Shown: positions 7,860-14,476 of the stretch, piece after piece
How the letters are laid out: every line of letters starts with the position of its first letter
Position numbering within the stretch: the first letter of the stretch is position 1
NCBI GenBank assembly: GCA_015486095.1
Contig: WFSK01000011.1
Span: forward strand, 1-14,668
DNA length: 14,668 nt
Origin: Thermotogae bacterium
GTDB lineage: Bacteria > Thermotogota > Thermotogae > B3-G13
Reading direction: 5' to 3'
Notes under the pieces: generated by a model
Told to the model about the DNA's origin: nothing
What the model saw: only the letters and a program-made list of their open reading frames with translations
Database searches by the model: none
Position numbers and translations under genes: made by a program

Positions 7860-8933
7860 TCACTTCTTGGGTATTCTTCCTACCACTCCGTCTACGAACC
7901 ACTGCATGGATAGTAATTCATCATCACTCATGACTTTTCCTGCTGGCACCCTGAGTTCCCCATTCTGATCGTATATAGGGCCTTCGAAGACATGGAATTT
8001 TCCAGTTACGATCTCTTTTTCCATTGCTTTGACTAATCTTTTTACCGTTGTGGGAACAAGATCACTCATAGGAGCGAGTTTAACGATACCACTTTCCATG
8101 CCTTTCCAGTAAGATTCAGACTTCCAGGTACCATCTAACACGGATTTGACATTCGGCACGTAGAATGCTGACCAATCCCAGATAGGTGCTGTCAGATAAG
8201 CATCTGGACCGAACTTACCCATGTTAGCCGAATCGTATCCTATAGCATATATACCTCTGTTCTGTGCAGCCTCCACAGCAGCGGGAGAATCCTGATGCTG
8301 GGCCAGTACATCGCAACCCGAATTGATCAAACTGAGCGCAGCATCTTTTTCCACAGGTGGGTTAAACCAAGTGAAGGTCCACACGACATGAACTGTCGCG
8401 TGAGGATTTACTGCTCTTACTCCAAGCGTAAAGGCATTTATTCCCCTTACAACTTCAGGAGTGGGATATGCAGCAACGTAACCGATCTTACCTGCCTTCG
8501 TCATGGCACCAGCGATCAATCCGGAAAGGTATCTAGGTTCGTACATCCTGCCAAAATATTCACCGAGGTTTGGCCCTAATTCATACCCAGAACACATCTC
8601 GAAGATCACGTTCGGATATTTCTTCGATGCCTGAACCACCTGATTCATATATCCAAAACTCGTTGCGTATATGAGCTTGTATCCACGAGCTGCGAGTGAG
8701 TTGAGTACGTTCAACGATGGTGCCCCCTCTGGAACACTTTCGATGTAAGTGATCTTCACCTTATCACCAAATGCCTTCTTAAGTGCCACTACTCCACCTT
8801 CATAATGTGCCTGAGTCCAACCGTTATCGTTGATCGGTCCGACGAAGATAAAACCGATCTTCAATGGAGCAGCGAAGATCATAAAGCCGATCAACGAGAT
8901 CAGAATTATCAAAAGCGTGAGTTTAGATTTCAT
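7860..8933 (-). CDS. BMP-family substrate-binding protein, copy 1
   Basis: This is a periplasmic receptor of the BMP/Med family (PF02608), 357 residues. Residues 1-20 form a signal peptide (MKSKLTLL, then Ile/Leu-rich, cleavage near FAA). There is no lipobox Cys, unlike the lipoprotein members such as PnrA/TmpC. The core begins LKIGFIFVGPINDNGW, the family's opening strand and loop. Likely pocket motifs are AQHQDSPAA, IGYDSAN and PIWDWSAFY. Of two nearby ATG codons, the second (8933) is chosen because AGGAGG lies seven bases upstream; the first (8939) lies only one base after it. A close paralogue is encoded 25 bases upstream. It presumably delivers a purine or nucleoside to the importer encoded immediately downstream; the ligand class is from the family, not from a direct test. 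Confidence 0.92.
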   Translation of the reverse strand: MKSKLTLLIILISLIGFMIFAAPLKIGFIFVGPINDNGWTQAHYEGGVVALKKAFGDKVKITYIESVPEGAPSLNVLNSLAARGYKLIYATSFGYMNQVVQASKKYPNVIFEMCSGYELGPNLGEYFGRMYEPRYLSGLIAGAMTKAGKIGYVAAYPTPEVVRGINAFTLGVRAVNPHATVHVVWTFTWFNPPVEKDAALSLINSGCDVLAQHQDSPAAVEAAQNRGIYAIGYDSANMGKFGPDAYLTAPIWDWSAFYVPNVKSVLDGTWKSESYWKGMESGIVKLAPMSDLVPTTVKRLVKAMEKEIVTGKFHVFEGPIYDQNGELRVPAGKVMSDDELLSMQWFVDGVVGRIPKK

Positions 8934-8958
8934 GCACATACCTCCTTTTACACCTTAA

Positions 8959-10017
8959 TCACTTCGGTACACTACCTATGACTCCTTGTACAAACCAGTT
9001 CATGGAGAGCAGATCTTTATCAGATGCTGTCCGCCCGGCAGGGATAGCTATCCTTCCCTTTTGATCATAAATAGGTCCATCGAAGACATGGAAGGTATGA
9101 TTTTCCAATGCTTCTTTCATCGCTTTTACAAGTCTCTGGGTTTGAGGAGATACTAAATCAGTCATCGGGGCGATATCGACAATGCCCGTTTCTAATCCTC
9201 CCCAAAAGCTTTCAGATTTCCATGTACCATCAAATACCTCTTTTATAGTCTTCGTGTAAAACGAACCCCAATTGAAGATAGCAGATGTCAAGAAATGCGT
9301 TGGTGCGAACTTACGCATGTCCGTATTGTATCCGATGGCGTACACGTGATTCTGCTCGGCAGCCTGAAGTGGAGCAGCAGAGTCAGTTTCTGACTTTATG
9401 ACATCACATCCAGCATTTATCAACGATAACGCAGCTTCCTTCTCAGTTGGGGGATCGTACCAGCTGTTCACCCATACGACATGTACAGTTGCACGCGGGT
9501 TGACCGTCCTTACCCCGAGTGTGAAGGCGTTTATTCCTCTTACGACTTCGGGTATCGGATACGCGGCAACATAGCCGATCTTACCTGCCTTCGTCATGGT
9601 ACCGGCAACGATACCTACCAGAAATTCCGATTGGTAGATCCTGCCGAAGTAATTTCCCATATTTTTGGATTTCAAGTATCCAGAACAATTTTCGAATATC
9701 ACGTTTGGAAATTGCTTGGCGACTTGAGCAGTTTGTTCCATATAACTGAAACTCGTTGTGAAGATGAGTTTAAAACCACGATTGGCAAGAGACTTGAGTA
9801 CACTGATCGCTTCAGCTCCTTCTGGTACACTTTCGATGTACGTTATCTTAACCTTACCATCGAATACCTTTTCCGCTTGTCTCCTTCCAAGGTCATGGGC
9901 ATACGTCCATCCAGCATCGCCTACGGGGCCTACATAGATAAAAGCCACTTTTAAAGACGAAGCAAATGTAAAAATACTAACTAAGAGTAATACCAACACC
10001 ACGAATAACTTTTTCAT
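8959..10017 (-). CDS. BMP-family substrate-binding protein, copy 2
   Basis: This is the second BMP-family (PF02608) periplasmic receptor, 352 residues, with a signal peptide (MKKLFVVLVLLLVSIF, cleavage near FAS) and no lipobox Cys. It is strongly similar to the next gene along its length: KVKITYIESVPEGA is identical in both, and a 42-residue block starting MTKAGKIGYVAAYP differs at only three positions. The DNA of that block has many silent differences, so the duplication is not recent. The probable pocket differs: KSETDSAAP here against AQHQDSPAA in copy 1, IGYNTD against IGYDSAN, and AIFNWGSFY against PIWDWSAFY. That suggests a related but different ligand, or different affinity, served by the same permease. 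The ATG at 10017 has GGGAGG seven bases upstream. The 65-base gap before it is one of the larger ones in the array, but no good promoter is visible there. Confidence 0.92.
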   Translation of the reverse strand: MKKLFVVLVLLLVSIFTFASSLKVAFIYVGPVGDAGWTYAHDLGRRQAEKVFDGKVKITYIESVPEGAEAISVLKSLANRGFKLIFTTSFSYMEQTAQVAKQFPNVIFENCSGYLKSKNMGNYFGRIYQSEFLVGIVAGTMTKAGKIGYVAAYPIPEVVRGINAFTLGVRTVNPRATVHVVWVNSWYDPPTEKEAALSLINAGCDVIKSETDSAAPLQAAEQNHVYAIGYNTDMRKFAPTHFLTSAIFNWGSFYTKTIKEVFDGTWKSESFWGGLETGIVDIAPMTDLVSPQTQRLVKAMKEALENHTFHVFDGPIYDQKGRIAIPAGRTASDKDLLSMNWFVQGVIGSVPK

Positions 10018-10082
10018 AGCACTTCCTCCCTTCGAAAGATATCAACACTCGATAACAGGTGGGCATGCAAGAAGCCAGTTAC

Positions 10083-11282
10083 TCACCTCCTTTTTATCAC
10101 GACTTGGGGAAAATAGGCGTAAAATGCTGCTGCCTTAACAAGGTGTTCTACAGGTGTCTGATCATCGGGGCTATGTGCGTAGATCTCGTTGGCTGGGCCA
10201 AAGCCTATCGTTGGTATCCCAAAAAGTCCAGCCGTTGCGACACCGTTCGTTGAGAAATTCCATTTACCGACCTTCGGTTCAGCCTTGAAGAGCGCCTTGT
10301 AGGTCTCCACAGCTGAGCGAACGATATCGGAATCTTCATCCATCACCCATGTCCTGAAGTATTTCTCAGAAGAATATTTTCTGCCCGTGTACGCCACGCC
10401 TTCATAAGTCTGTTCGATGATCTCGGCATCGACTCCACTTTCCCTTATGACTTCCTTTAACTCCGATATGGCACTCTCTTTCGTCTCCCCTTTGGTGAGC
10501 CTGCGATCTACATGTACGACACATTCATCCGGGACAGCATTTTCGGAAGGAGACTTGAAGAATATCTGCGAGACTACGATGGTACCCTTCCCGAGAAACG
10601 GGTCGGATTTGAGCCGTTCGTTCAGTCTTTCGATACCGAGAACGATACGAGCCATCTTGTATATCGCATTCTCTCCCCTCTCCGGCATGGCGGCATGTGC
10701 TGATCTACCCCTTGTGCGAATCCGTACTTCGATTCTTCCCCTATGACCTCGATAGATGTTAAGGTTAGTCGGCTCGGTGATCACCACATAATCGGGCCTG
10801 AATTTATCCTCTTTAACGATGTACTGCCAGCATAGACCATCACATATCTCTTCCATAACCGAACCAATTACGTAAAGGGTGTAATCACCTTCTAAATCCA
10901 GATCCTTTATGATCTTACCAGCGTAAACCATCGATGCCATACCCGCCTTTTGATCACCTGCCCCTCTACCGAACACGATCCCATTTTCCAACTTTCCCTC
11001 GAAGGGATCGTATTTCCATTGGGTTAGGTCTCCGACACCAACAACGTCCACGTGTGCATCCATCGCGATGATCGTCTTACCTCTTCCTATCCTGCCAAAT
11101 ACATTTCCGAGCCCATCGATCTTAACCTCATCGAAATTGACTTCACGCATTTCATCTGCTATCCTATCGATGACTGCCTTCTCCTGCCCTGAGTAGCTTG
11201 GAATAGCCACGATGTCACGTAGAAACCGTGTCATCTCTCCTTCATATTCTCGTGCTTTAACCAAGATCTCATCTGCAAGCAT
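10083..11282 (-). CDS. ygeY: YgeY-type M20 metallohydrolase
   Basis: This is a cytoplasmic zinc-type hydrolase of the M20/ArgE/DapE family, 399 residues, close to E. coli YgeY as I recall it (shared MTRFLRD-VAIPS, GMASMVYAGKIIKDL and DGLCWQYI segments). Metal and catalytic residues are all present: H77 and D79 in DAHVD, D110 in GRGAGDQ, E144/E145 in MEEICDG, E170 in ITEPT and H370 in YAHSPDD. H196 in SAHAAMPERG is the dimer-domain histidine of the family. YgeY was first tied to selenium metabolism by gene context and is part of the anaerobic uric-acid/purine-degradation cluster with YgeX, YgeW, YgfK and SsnA; its exact reaction is not settled here. The ATG at 11282 is chosen because AGAGGTGAGG directly precedes it; an ATG at 11300 lacks a well-spaced site. 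The gene sits just upstream of a purine-class importer, which fits a purine-related job. Confidence 0.88.
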   Translation of the reverse strand: MLADEILVKAREYEGEMTRFLRDIVAIPSYSGQEKAVIDRIADEMREVNFDEVKIDGLGNVFGRIGRGKTIIAMDAHVDVVGVGDLTQWKYDPFEGKLENGIVFGRGAGDQKAGMASMVYAGKIIKDLDLEGDYTLYVIGSVMEEICDGLCWQYIVKEDKFRPDYVVITEPTNLNIYRGHRGRIEVRIRTRGRSAHAAMPERGENAIYKMARIVLGIERLNERLKSDPFLGKGTIVVSQIFFKSPSENAVPDECVVHVDRRLTKGETKESAISELKEVIRESGVDAEIIEQTYEGVAYTGRKYSSEKYFRTWVMDEDSDIVRSAVETYKALFKAEPKVGKWNFSTNGVATAGLFGIPTIGFGPANEIYAHSPDDQTPVEHLVKAAAFYAYFPQVVIKRR

Positions 11283-11316
11283 ATCCTCACCTCTATTCAT
11301 TTATCTTCAATATCCT

Positions 11317-12435
11317 CTAAAGGGGATTCAACCTCAGATGTGTACAAACCTTTTTGACCACGGGATCTGGAATATCGTAGATCTTCTTCGATTCTTTGTA
11401 ATGATATTCCAAAAAACCTTGCTTGATTAGCGATGAAAGGTTGTTGCTCAGAGTCTGATCCGTTATACCACCGAAATTGGATTCAATATATTTTTTAATG
11501 GTAGAATATGTCTCCATACCAAAAGCCACGGCTTTCATGACATAGCCATAATTTCTCGATCGCCTAACGAGTTCTTTTACTTCACTTTCAACGAGCCGAG
11601 AGGCCATTTCGGTAGTCTTCTCAAAAGAAAGATGCCAATCCTTATGTGTGTATACTATATAACCGTATATGGAGAGATATCCTACGATTCCATCCAGCTC
11701 TCTTACAACTTCTTCGATCTCATCCCCTTTCGGCTCGATCCCGGCTTGTTCAAAACCTTTATATAGAAAATCTACCGACTTTTCTCTTGTGAATCTCTGG
11801 AGAGCTATTTCCTCAACATACCTTCCGAAGAGTGGCCTTTCGGGATCATCCAATTTCAAGAAATCATGGAGCAGTCCAACTTCTGACCCCGTAAGGATGA
11901 AAACGACATTGGATAGGTGATCGTAAGAAAAGGCCAGAAGGTTGAGGAGATCTCCTCCACCTCTGCCATAGAATCGGAGGTTTTGGGCCTCATCGAGTGC
12001 TAAGATGATCTTTCTCCCTTTCTTCTCAAGTGCTCGATCTACGTTCAAAAGCAGGTCGGAGAGAGTCGCAGAGGTATCTTTCCTGTTTCTCAGTGTGATC
12101 TCGAATCCAGATATCTTTATGCTCGAGATCAGTTCCAATATCTTCCCCAATTTATCCTTCTCCAATGCATTTTTAATGCCTTCTAAGAAGGCTCTGTTGA
12201 AATTCTCTCTATCGATTCTGTTGTTTTTTATAAGGTTCCGACAATCCAAAAACACATATGGGTTCCTTTGCTCGTTTAAGAATACCTTCAACAAGGACGT
12301 CTTTCCTATTCGTCTGATTCCGCTCAATATTATCATGCGTTCGTCACTGATAGAGCGTTCCAACGCTTTAAGTTCTTCTTCCCTATCGTAGAGATTCTCC
12401 CGGTTATGCTTGGGTTGTAATGAAAAAAACATCAT
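11317..12435 (-). CDS. Archaeal-type AAA/STAND ATPase with C-terminal winged helix
   Basis: This is a 372-residue ATPase of the archaeal ATPase group (PF01637), frequent in thermophilic archaea and Thermotogota. The N-terminus has the typical YDREEELKALE entry (about 16-26). Walker A is GIRRIGKTS (39-47, K45), Walker B is IILALDEAQ (143-151, D148/E149), and a sensor-1-like strand is VVFILTGSE (177-185). The C-terminal region (about 295-362) reads as a winged helix-turn-helix, with GITDQTLSNNLSSLIKQGFL as recognition segment and YDIPDPV as the family's end motif, so DNA binding is plausible. Members act as NTP-dependent switches; specific roles are mostly unknown. ATG codons at 12435 and 12432 both fit GGAG at 12441-12444. 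Its own promoter and two palindromes lie just upstream, so it may repress itself. It interrupts an otherwise transport/catabolic gene row and may control it. Confidence 0.87.
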   Translation of the reverse strand: MMFFSLQPKHNRENLYDREEELKALERSISDERMIILSGIRRIGKTSLLKVFLNEQRNPYVFLDCRNLIKNNRIDRENFNRAFLEGIKNALEKDKLGKILELISSIKISGFEITLRNRKDTSATLSDLLLNVDRALEKKGRKIILALDEAQNLRFYGRGGGDLLNLLAFSYDHLSNVVFILTGSEVGLLHDFLKLDDPERPLFGRYVEEIALQRFTREKSVDFLYKGFEQAGIEPKGDEIEEVVRELDGIVGYLSIYGYIVYTHKDWHLSFEKTTEMASRLVESEVKELVRRSRNYGYVMKAVAFGMETYSTIKKYIESNFGGITDQTLSNNLSSLIKQGFLEYHYKESKKIYDIPDPVVKKVCTHLRLNPL

Positions 12436-12444
12436 ATTATCTCC

Positions 12445-12477
12445 TTGAGTAACTCAACCCCCTTTGAGTAACTCAAA
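12445..12477 (-). promoter_or_regulatory. Twin palindromic operator in the ATPase leader
   Basis: The odd-centred palindrome TTGAGTAACTCAA (6-bp arms around one base) occurs at 12445-12457 and again at 12464-12476; the second copy extends to TTTGAGTAACTCAAA at 12463-12477. Centres are 19 bases apart. The pair fills the space between the extended -10 promoter and the GGAG ribosome binding site, so a bound protein would block transcription, and the RNA copies could pair with each other. I find no full copy elsewhere in the window. Confidence 0.8.
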
Positions 12478-12481
12478 CCAT

Positions 12482-12490
12482 ATTATACCA
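12482..12490 (-). promoter_or_regulatory. Extended -10 promoter of the ATPase gene
   Basis: Read on the - strand this is TGGTATAAT, a full match to the TGn-TATAAT extended -10 element. It overlaps the stop codon of the DUF364 gene. The sequence at a normal -35 distance (12505-12510, TGGCCC) is poor, as tolerated for extended -10 promoters. The predicted start of transcription, near 12475, falls inside the first palindrome. Confidence 0.65.
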
Positions 12491-13235
12491 TTCTCTTCGA
12501 AGAAGGGCCATTTTCAGGCACGAATACAACCTTCTTCCCGGTCTTTTCTCTGTACAGATTCCTCGTTCCACCTCCGTGATATATCGTTTGCAAGGCTTCG
12601 GGTGTAACGAATGTTGCACCGAAAACACTGACCTCAGGGAATGCCTCTGGACATATCGGAGTCGATGGCCCAAGCATTGCTATTCTATCCGTCTTAGCAC
12701 ATTCGATGATCGAATCGAACGTCCTGTTTATAACGGTCGTAGCCGAAACGAGAAGGACATCACATTCTGGAACGAGGTCGGGTATCTTATTGGGAGGGAG
12801 TGTACCAGGCATTTTCTCTTTCTCGAATATGTAGAGTAGTTTTGCCCGCCTTTTTATATCTTCGATCATGGGATCGAAATAACCGATCATACCTACGACA
12901 TCTGAATTGAGGATCTCAACCTTCTCCATGATATCGGCTACCTCAAATTCTCCGAAGTTTATACAGGCATTTATAGCCGCCATTCCAAGGGATCTCATTA
13001 AAGTATCACTGGAATCGAACATCTCTATGAACTCTTCAACAGGGATATTACGTCTCGGTAATTCATCGTAGAGGGAACAACCCCAGGGGATCGCCTTTCT
13101 ATCCGTATAGGCAACTCCTGCTCTTCCATCATCGAGTACCACTGCACACAAGCCTATGCCCATAACGTAATCGCTTACCCTTGCATCTCTTGCTTTCTTT
13201 CGAGCGGAGTCCTTCAAGACAGTGTACCTATCCAC
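12483..13235 (-). CDS. DUF364 family protein (DUF4213/DUF364)
   Basis: This is a cytoplasmic protein of 250 residues matching the DUF4213 (N-terminal, enolase-like) plus DUF364 (PF04016, Rossmann-like) family; a solved member led to a proposed role in heavy-metal chelation, but no function is established. Recognisable points are the early MGIGLCAVVLDDGRAGVAY strand pair, LGMAAINACINF, VVGMIGYFDPMIEDIKRRAK (the conserved 'new path/glycine' strand of the second domain), ECDVLLVSATTVINRTFD and MLGPSTPICPEAF. The frame runs back to an ATG at 13322, but that part is inside the binding-protein gene. I choose the GTG at 13235, which has AAGGA at 13243-13247 with seven-base spacing and gives the family's usual length. 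It starts 22 bases after the binding-protein stop, so the two are surely co-transcribed. Its partner could be a metal, cofactor or small molecule imported by that system. Confidence 0.82.
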   Translation of the reverse strand: MDRYTVLKDSARKKARDARVSDYVMGIGLCAVVLDDGRAGVAYTDRKAIPWGCSLYDELPRRNIPVEEFIEMFDSSDTLMRSLGMAAINACINFGEFEVADIMEKVEILNSDVVGMIGYFDPMIEDIKRRAKLLYIFEKEKMPGTLPPNKIPDLVPECDVLLVSATTVINRTFDSIIECAKTDRIAMLGPSTPICPEAFPEVSVFGATFVTPEALQTIYHGGGTRNLYREKTGKKVVFVPENGPSSKRMV

Positions 13236-13257
13236 TCTGCTTTCCTTCCACACGAAG

Positions 13258-14409
13258 TCATTTGTATCGATCGATATATTCTTGCGCTCTTGAAAATGCC
13301 TCTTCAAGTGAAAGTTTATCACTTAAATATAAGTCTAACGCCGTCGATATGGCACGGACATACGCATCCTTAAAAACCCTGCTCGTTGGGAGCACTAAGG
13401 CTCTTTTCACACTCATACCCATTATCTCGAAGAATTCATCTTCATTTTCGAGGATCGAGAGTGCTTTTCTGTTAGCCGGGATCTTGTAATTTCGTCTACA
13501 GAAGTCCTCTTCTACCTTTTCTGAAGTCACGTAGTCGATGAACTCCTTTACCACAGGACTCTTCTTGAAGACTACAAATCCCTTGGAATCGAAGACCGGT
13601 GGTATTGGAGTCCCATCATCGAGTGTGGGATAAGGAAATATGGTGAAATTCACCTTGGACCTAAGAAAATCCGATATCAAGAAAGAACCCATCAACATCA
13701 TACCAGCTTTTCCCGTTTTGAATGCATTTATAAGTGTCATCTTTCTATAGGATACCGCTATCTTCTTCTCGTTAAACAACGATCTGAAAAGCTCAGCGGC
13801 TTTCAGGGTACCAGGGGTATTCACGAGAACAATACCATCTTTTTCCGGGATCTTCCCGTCGTTGAACGCCGCATTGAAAGAATTGAAAAAATATGGAGAC
13901 GTTTTCGAAAAGACGATCCCTATATGTCCATTTTCTTTGAGTTTATTCGCTATTCTTTCGAGATCAGACAGATGCCAATCCAAAGATGGGAAAGGGATGT
14001 TCTTAAACAGGTCTTTGTTCATATAGACAACCTGCACATCAGCGTAGTAAGGATAGGCATATTCAACGCCGTTTACGAGAAACGATTTGTAAAACGGAGG
14101 AGTTGTGTCTACCTTACCCACGGGTTCTATAACCCCAGCATCCACCAGAATACCGAGGTCATTATTTCTAACAAGAGCCACATCCGGTAAATGGCCACCA
14201 GAGCTGAGAGTTATTCTCAACTTCTGGATCATCTTGGGGATGTAAACCAGGGTCACATGGGAATTCGGATGAGCAGCATTGAATTCATCCACGATCGATT
14301 GGAATTGCCTTTGCCCCTCCCAGCTGAACCATACGGTAATGTTCTCCGCAAGAGAAAGAATAGATATAAGTACCGATATGACAACGAGAAAAATGACTGC
14401 TCGTTTCAA
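13258..14409 (-). CDS. Orphan ABC family-1 solute-binding protein
   Basis: This is a periplasmic binding protein of 383 residues, MalE/family-1 class, distinct from the one at the left end of the window. Signal peptide: MKRAVIFLVVISVLISILSL with cleavage near LAE; no lipobox Cys. The mature start NITVWFSWEGQRQFQSIVDE, the FNAAHPNSHV segment, and Asp/Trp/Tyr-rich middle fit the class. Three starts are possible: GTG 14418 and ATG 14415 both crowd the GGGAGG at 14418-14423, whereas TTG 14409 has eight-base spacing and gives a clean KR-hydrophobic signal peptide, so I prefer TTG. No MalF/MalG permeases or ATPase lie nearby; it must use a transporter encoded elsewhere or act as a pure sensor. It is the first gene of the leftward array and is followed by the DUF364 gene. 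A palindrome covers its candidate promoter. Confidence 0.9.
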   Translation of the reverse strand: MKRAVIFLVVISVLISILSLAENITVWFSWEGQRQFQSIVDEFNAAHPNSHVTLVYIPKMIQKLRITLSSGGHLPDVALVRNNDLGILVDAGVIEPVGKVDTTPPFYKSFLVNGVEYAYPYYADVQVVYMNKDLFKNIPFPSLDWHLSDLERIANKLKENGHIGIVFSKTSPYFFNSFNAAFNDGKIPEKDGIVLVNTPGTLKAAELFRSLFNEKKIAVSYRKMTLINAFKTGKAGMMLMGSFLISDFLRSKVNFTIFPYPTLDDGTPIPPVFDSKGFVVFKKSPVVKEFIDYVTSEKVEEDFCRRNYKIPANRKALSILENEDEFFEIMGMSVKRALVLPTSRVFKDAYVRAISTALDLYLSDKLSLEEAFSRAQEYIDRYK

Positions 14410-14424
14410 GGTCATCACCTCCCT

Positions 14425-14454
14425 AATGATATATTCAATACTGAGTATATCATT
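14425..14454. promoter_or_regulatory. 30-base near-perfect palindrome, candidate operator
   Basis: The left arm AATGATATATTCA (14425-14437) and right arm TGAGTATATCATT (14442-14454) are complementary at 12 of 13 positions around the centre ATAC. It covers the candidate -10 element and initiation region of the binding-protein gene, with its edge one base from the AGGGAGG ribosome binding site. Size and symmetry suit a dimeric repressor of LacI, GntR or similar type; none is encoded in the window unless the ATPase serves. Confidence 0.65.
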
Positions 14455-14470
14455 TTTCTCAGCAAATCAA
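14444..14470 (-). promoter_or_regulatory. Candidate promoter of the leftward array
   Basis: Read on the - strand, TATACT (14444-14449) matches the -10 consensus at five of six positions. TTGATT (14465-14470) is a possible -35, but with a short 15-base spacer; TTTTGA gives 17 bases with a poorer match. The expected transcript start is near 14437, giving a leader of roughly 28 bases. Confidence 0.45.
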
Positions 14471-14476
14471 AACCCA

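Noticed and set aside
10068..10077. AGTTACTCA-like sequence resembling half of the ATPase palindrome
   Set aside because: Only part of one copy is present, without the symmetric left arm; it is probably chance.
10018..10091. AGGAGGTGA on the - strand (10083-10091) overlapping the ygeY stop, with short frames following up to the BMP receptor start
   Set aside because: No ATG, GTG or TTG lies at usable spacing in a frame longer than about 30 codons; the bases are explained by the Lys-Arg-Arg end of YgeY plus its stop codon.
13236..13322. ATG at 13322 as start of the DUF364 gene
   Set aside because: It would overlap the binding-protein gene by 65 bases without a ribosome site; GTG at 13235 has AAGGA and gives the expected length.
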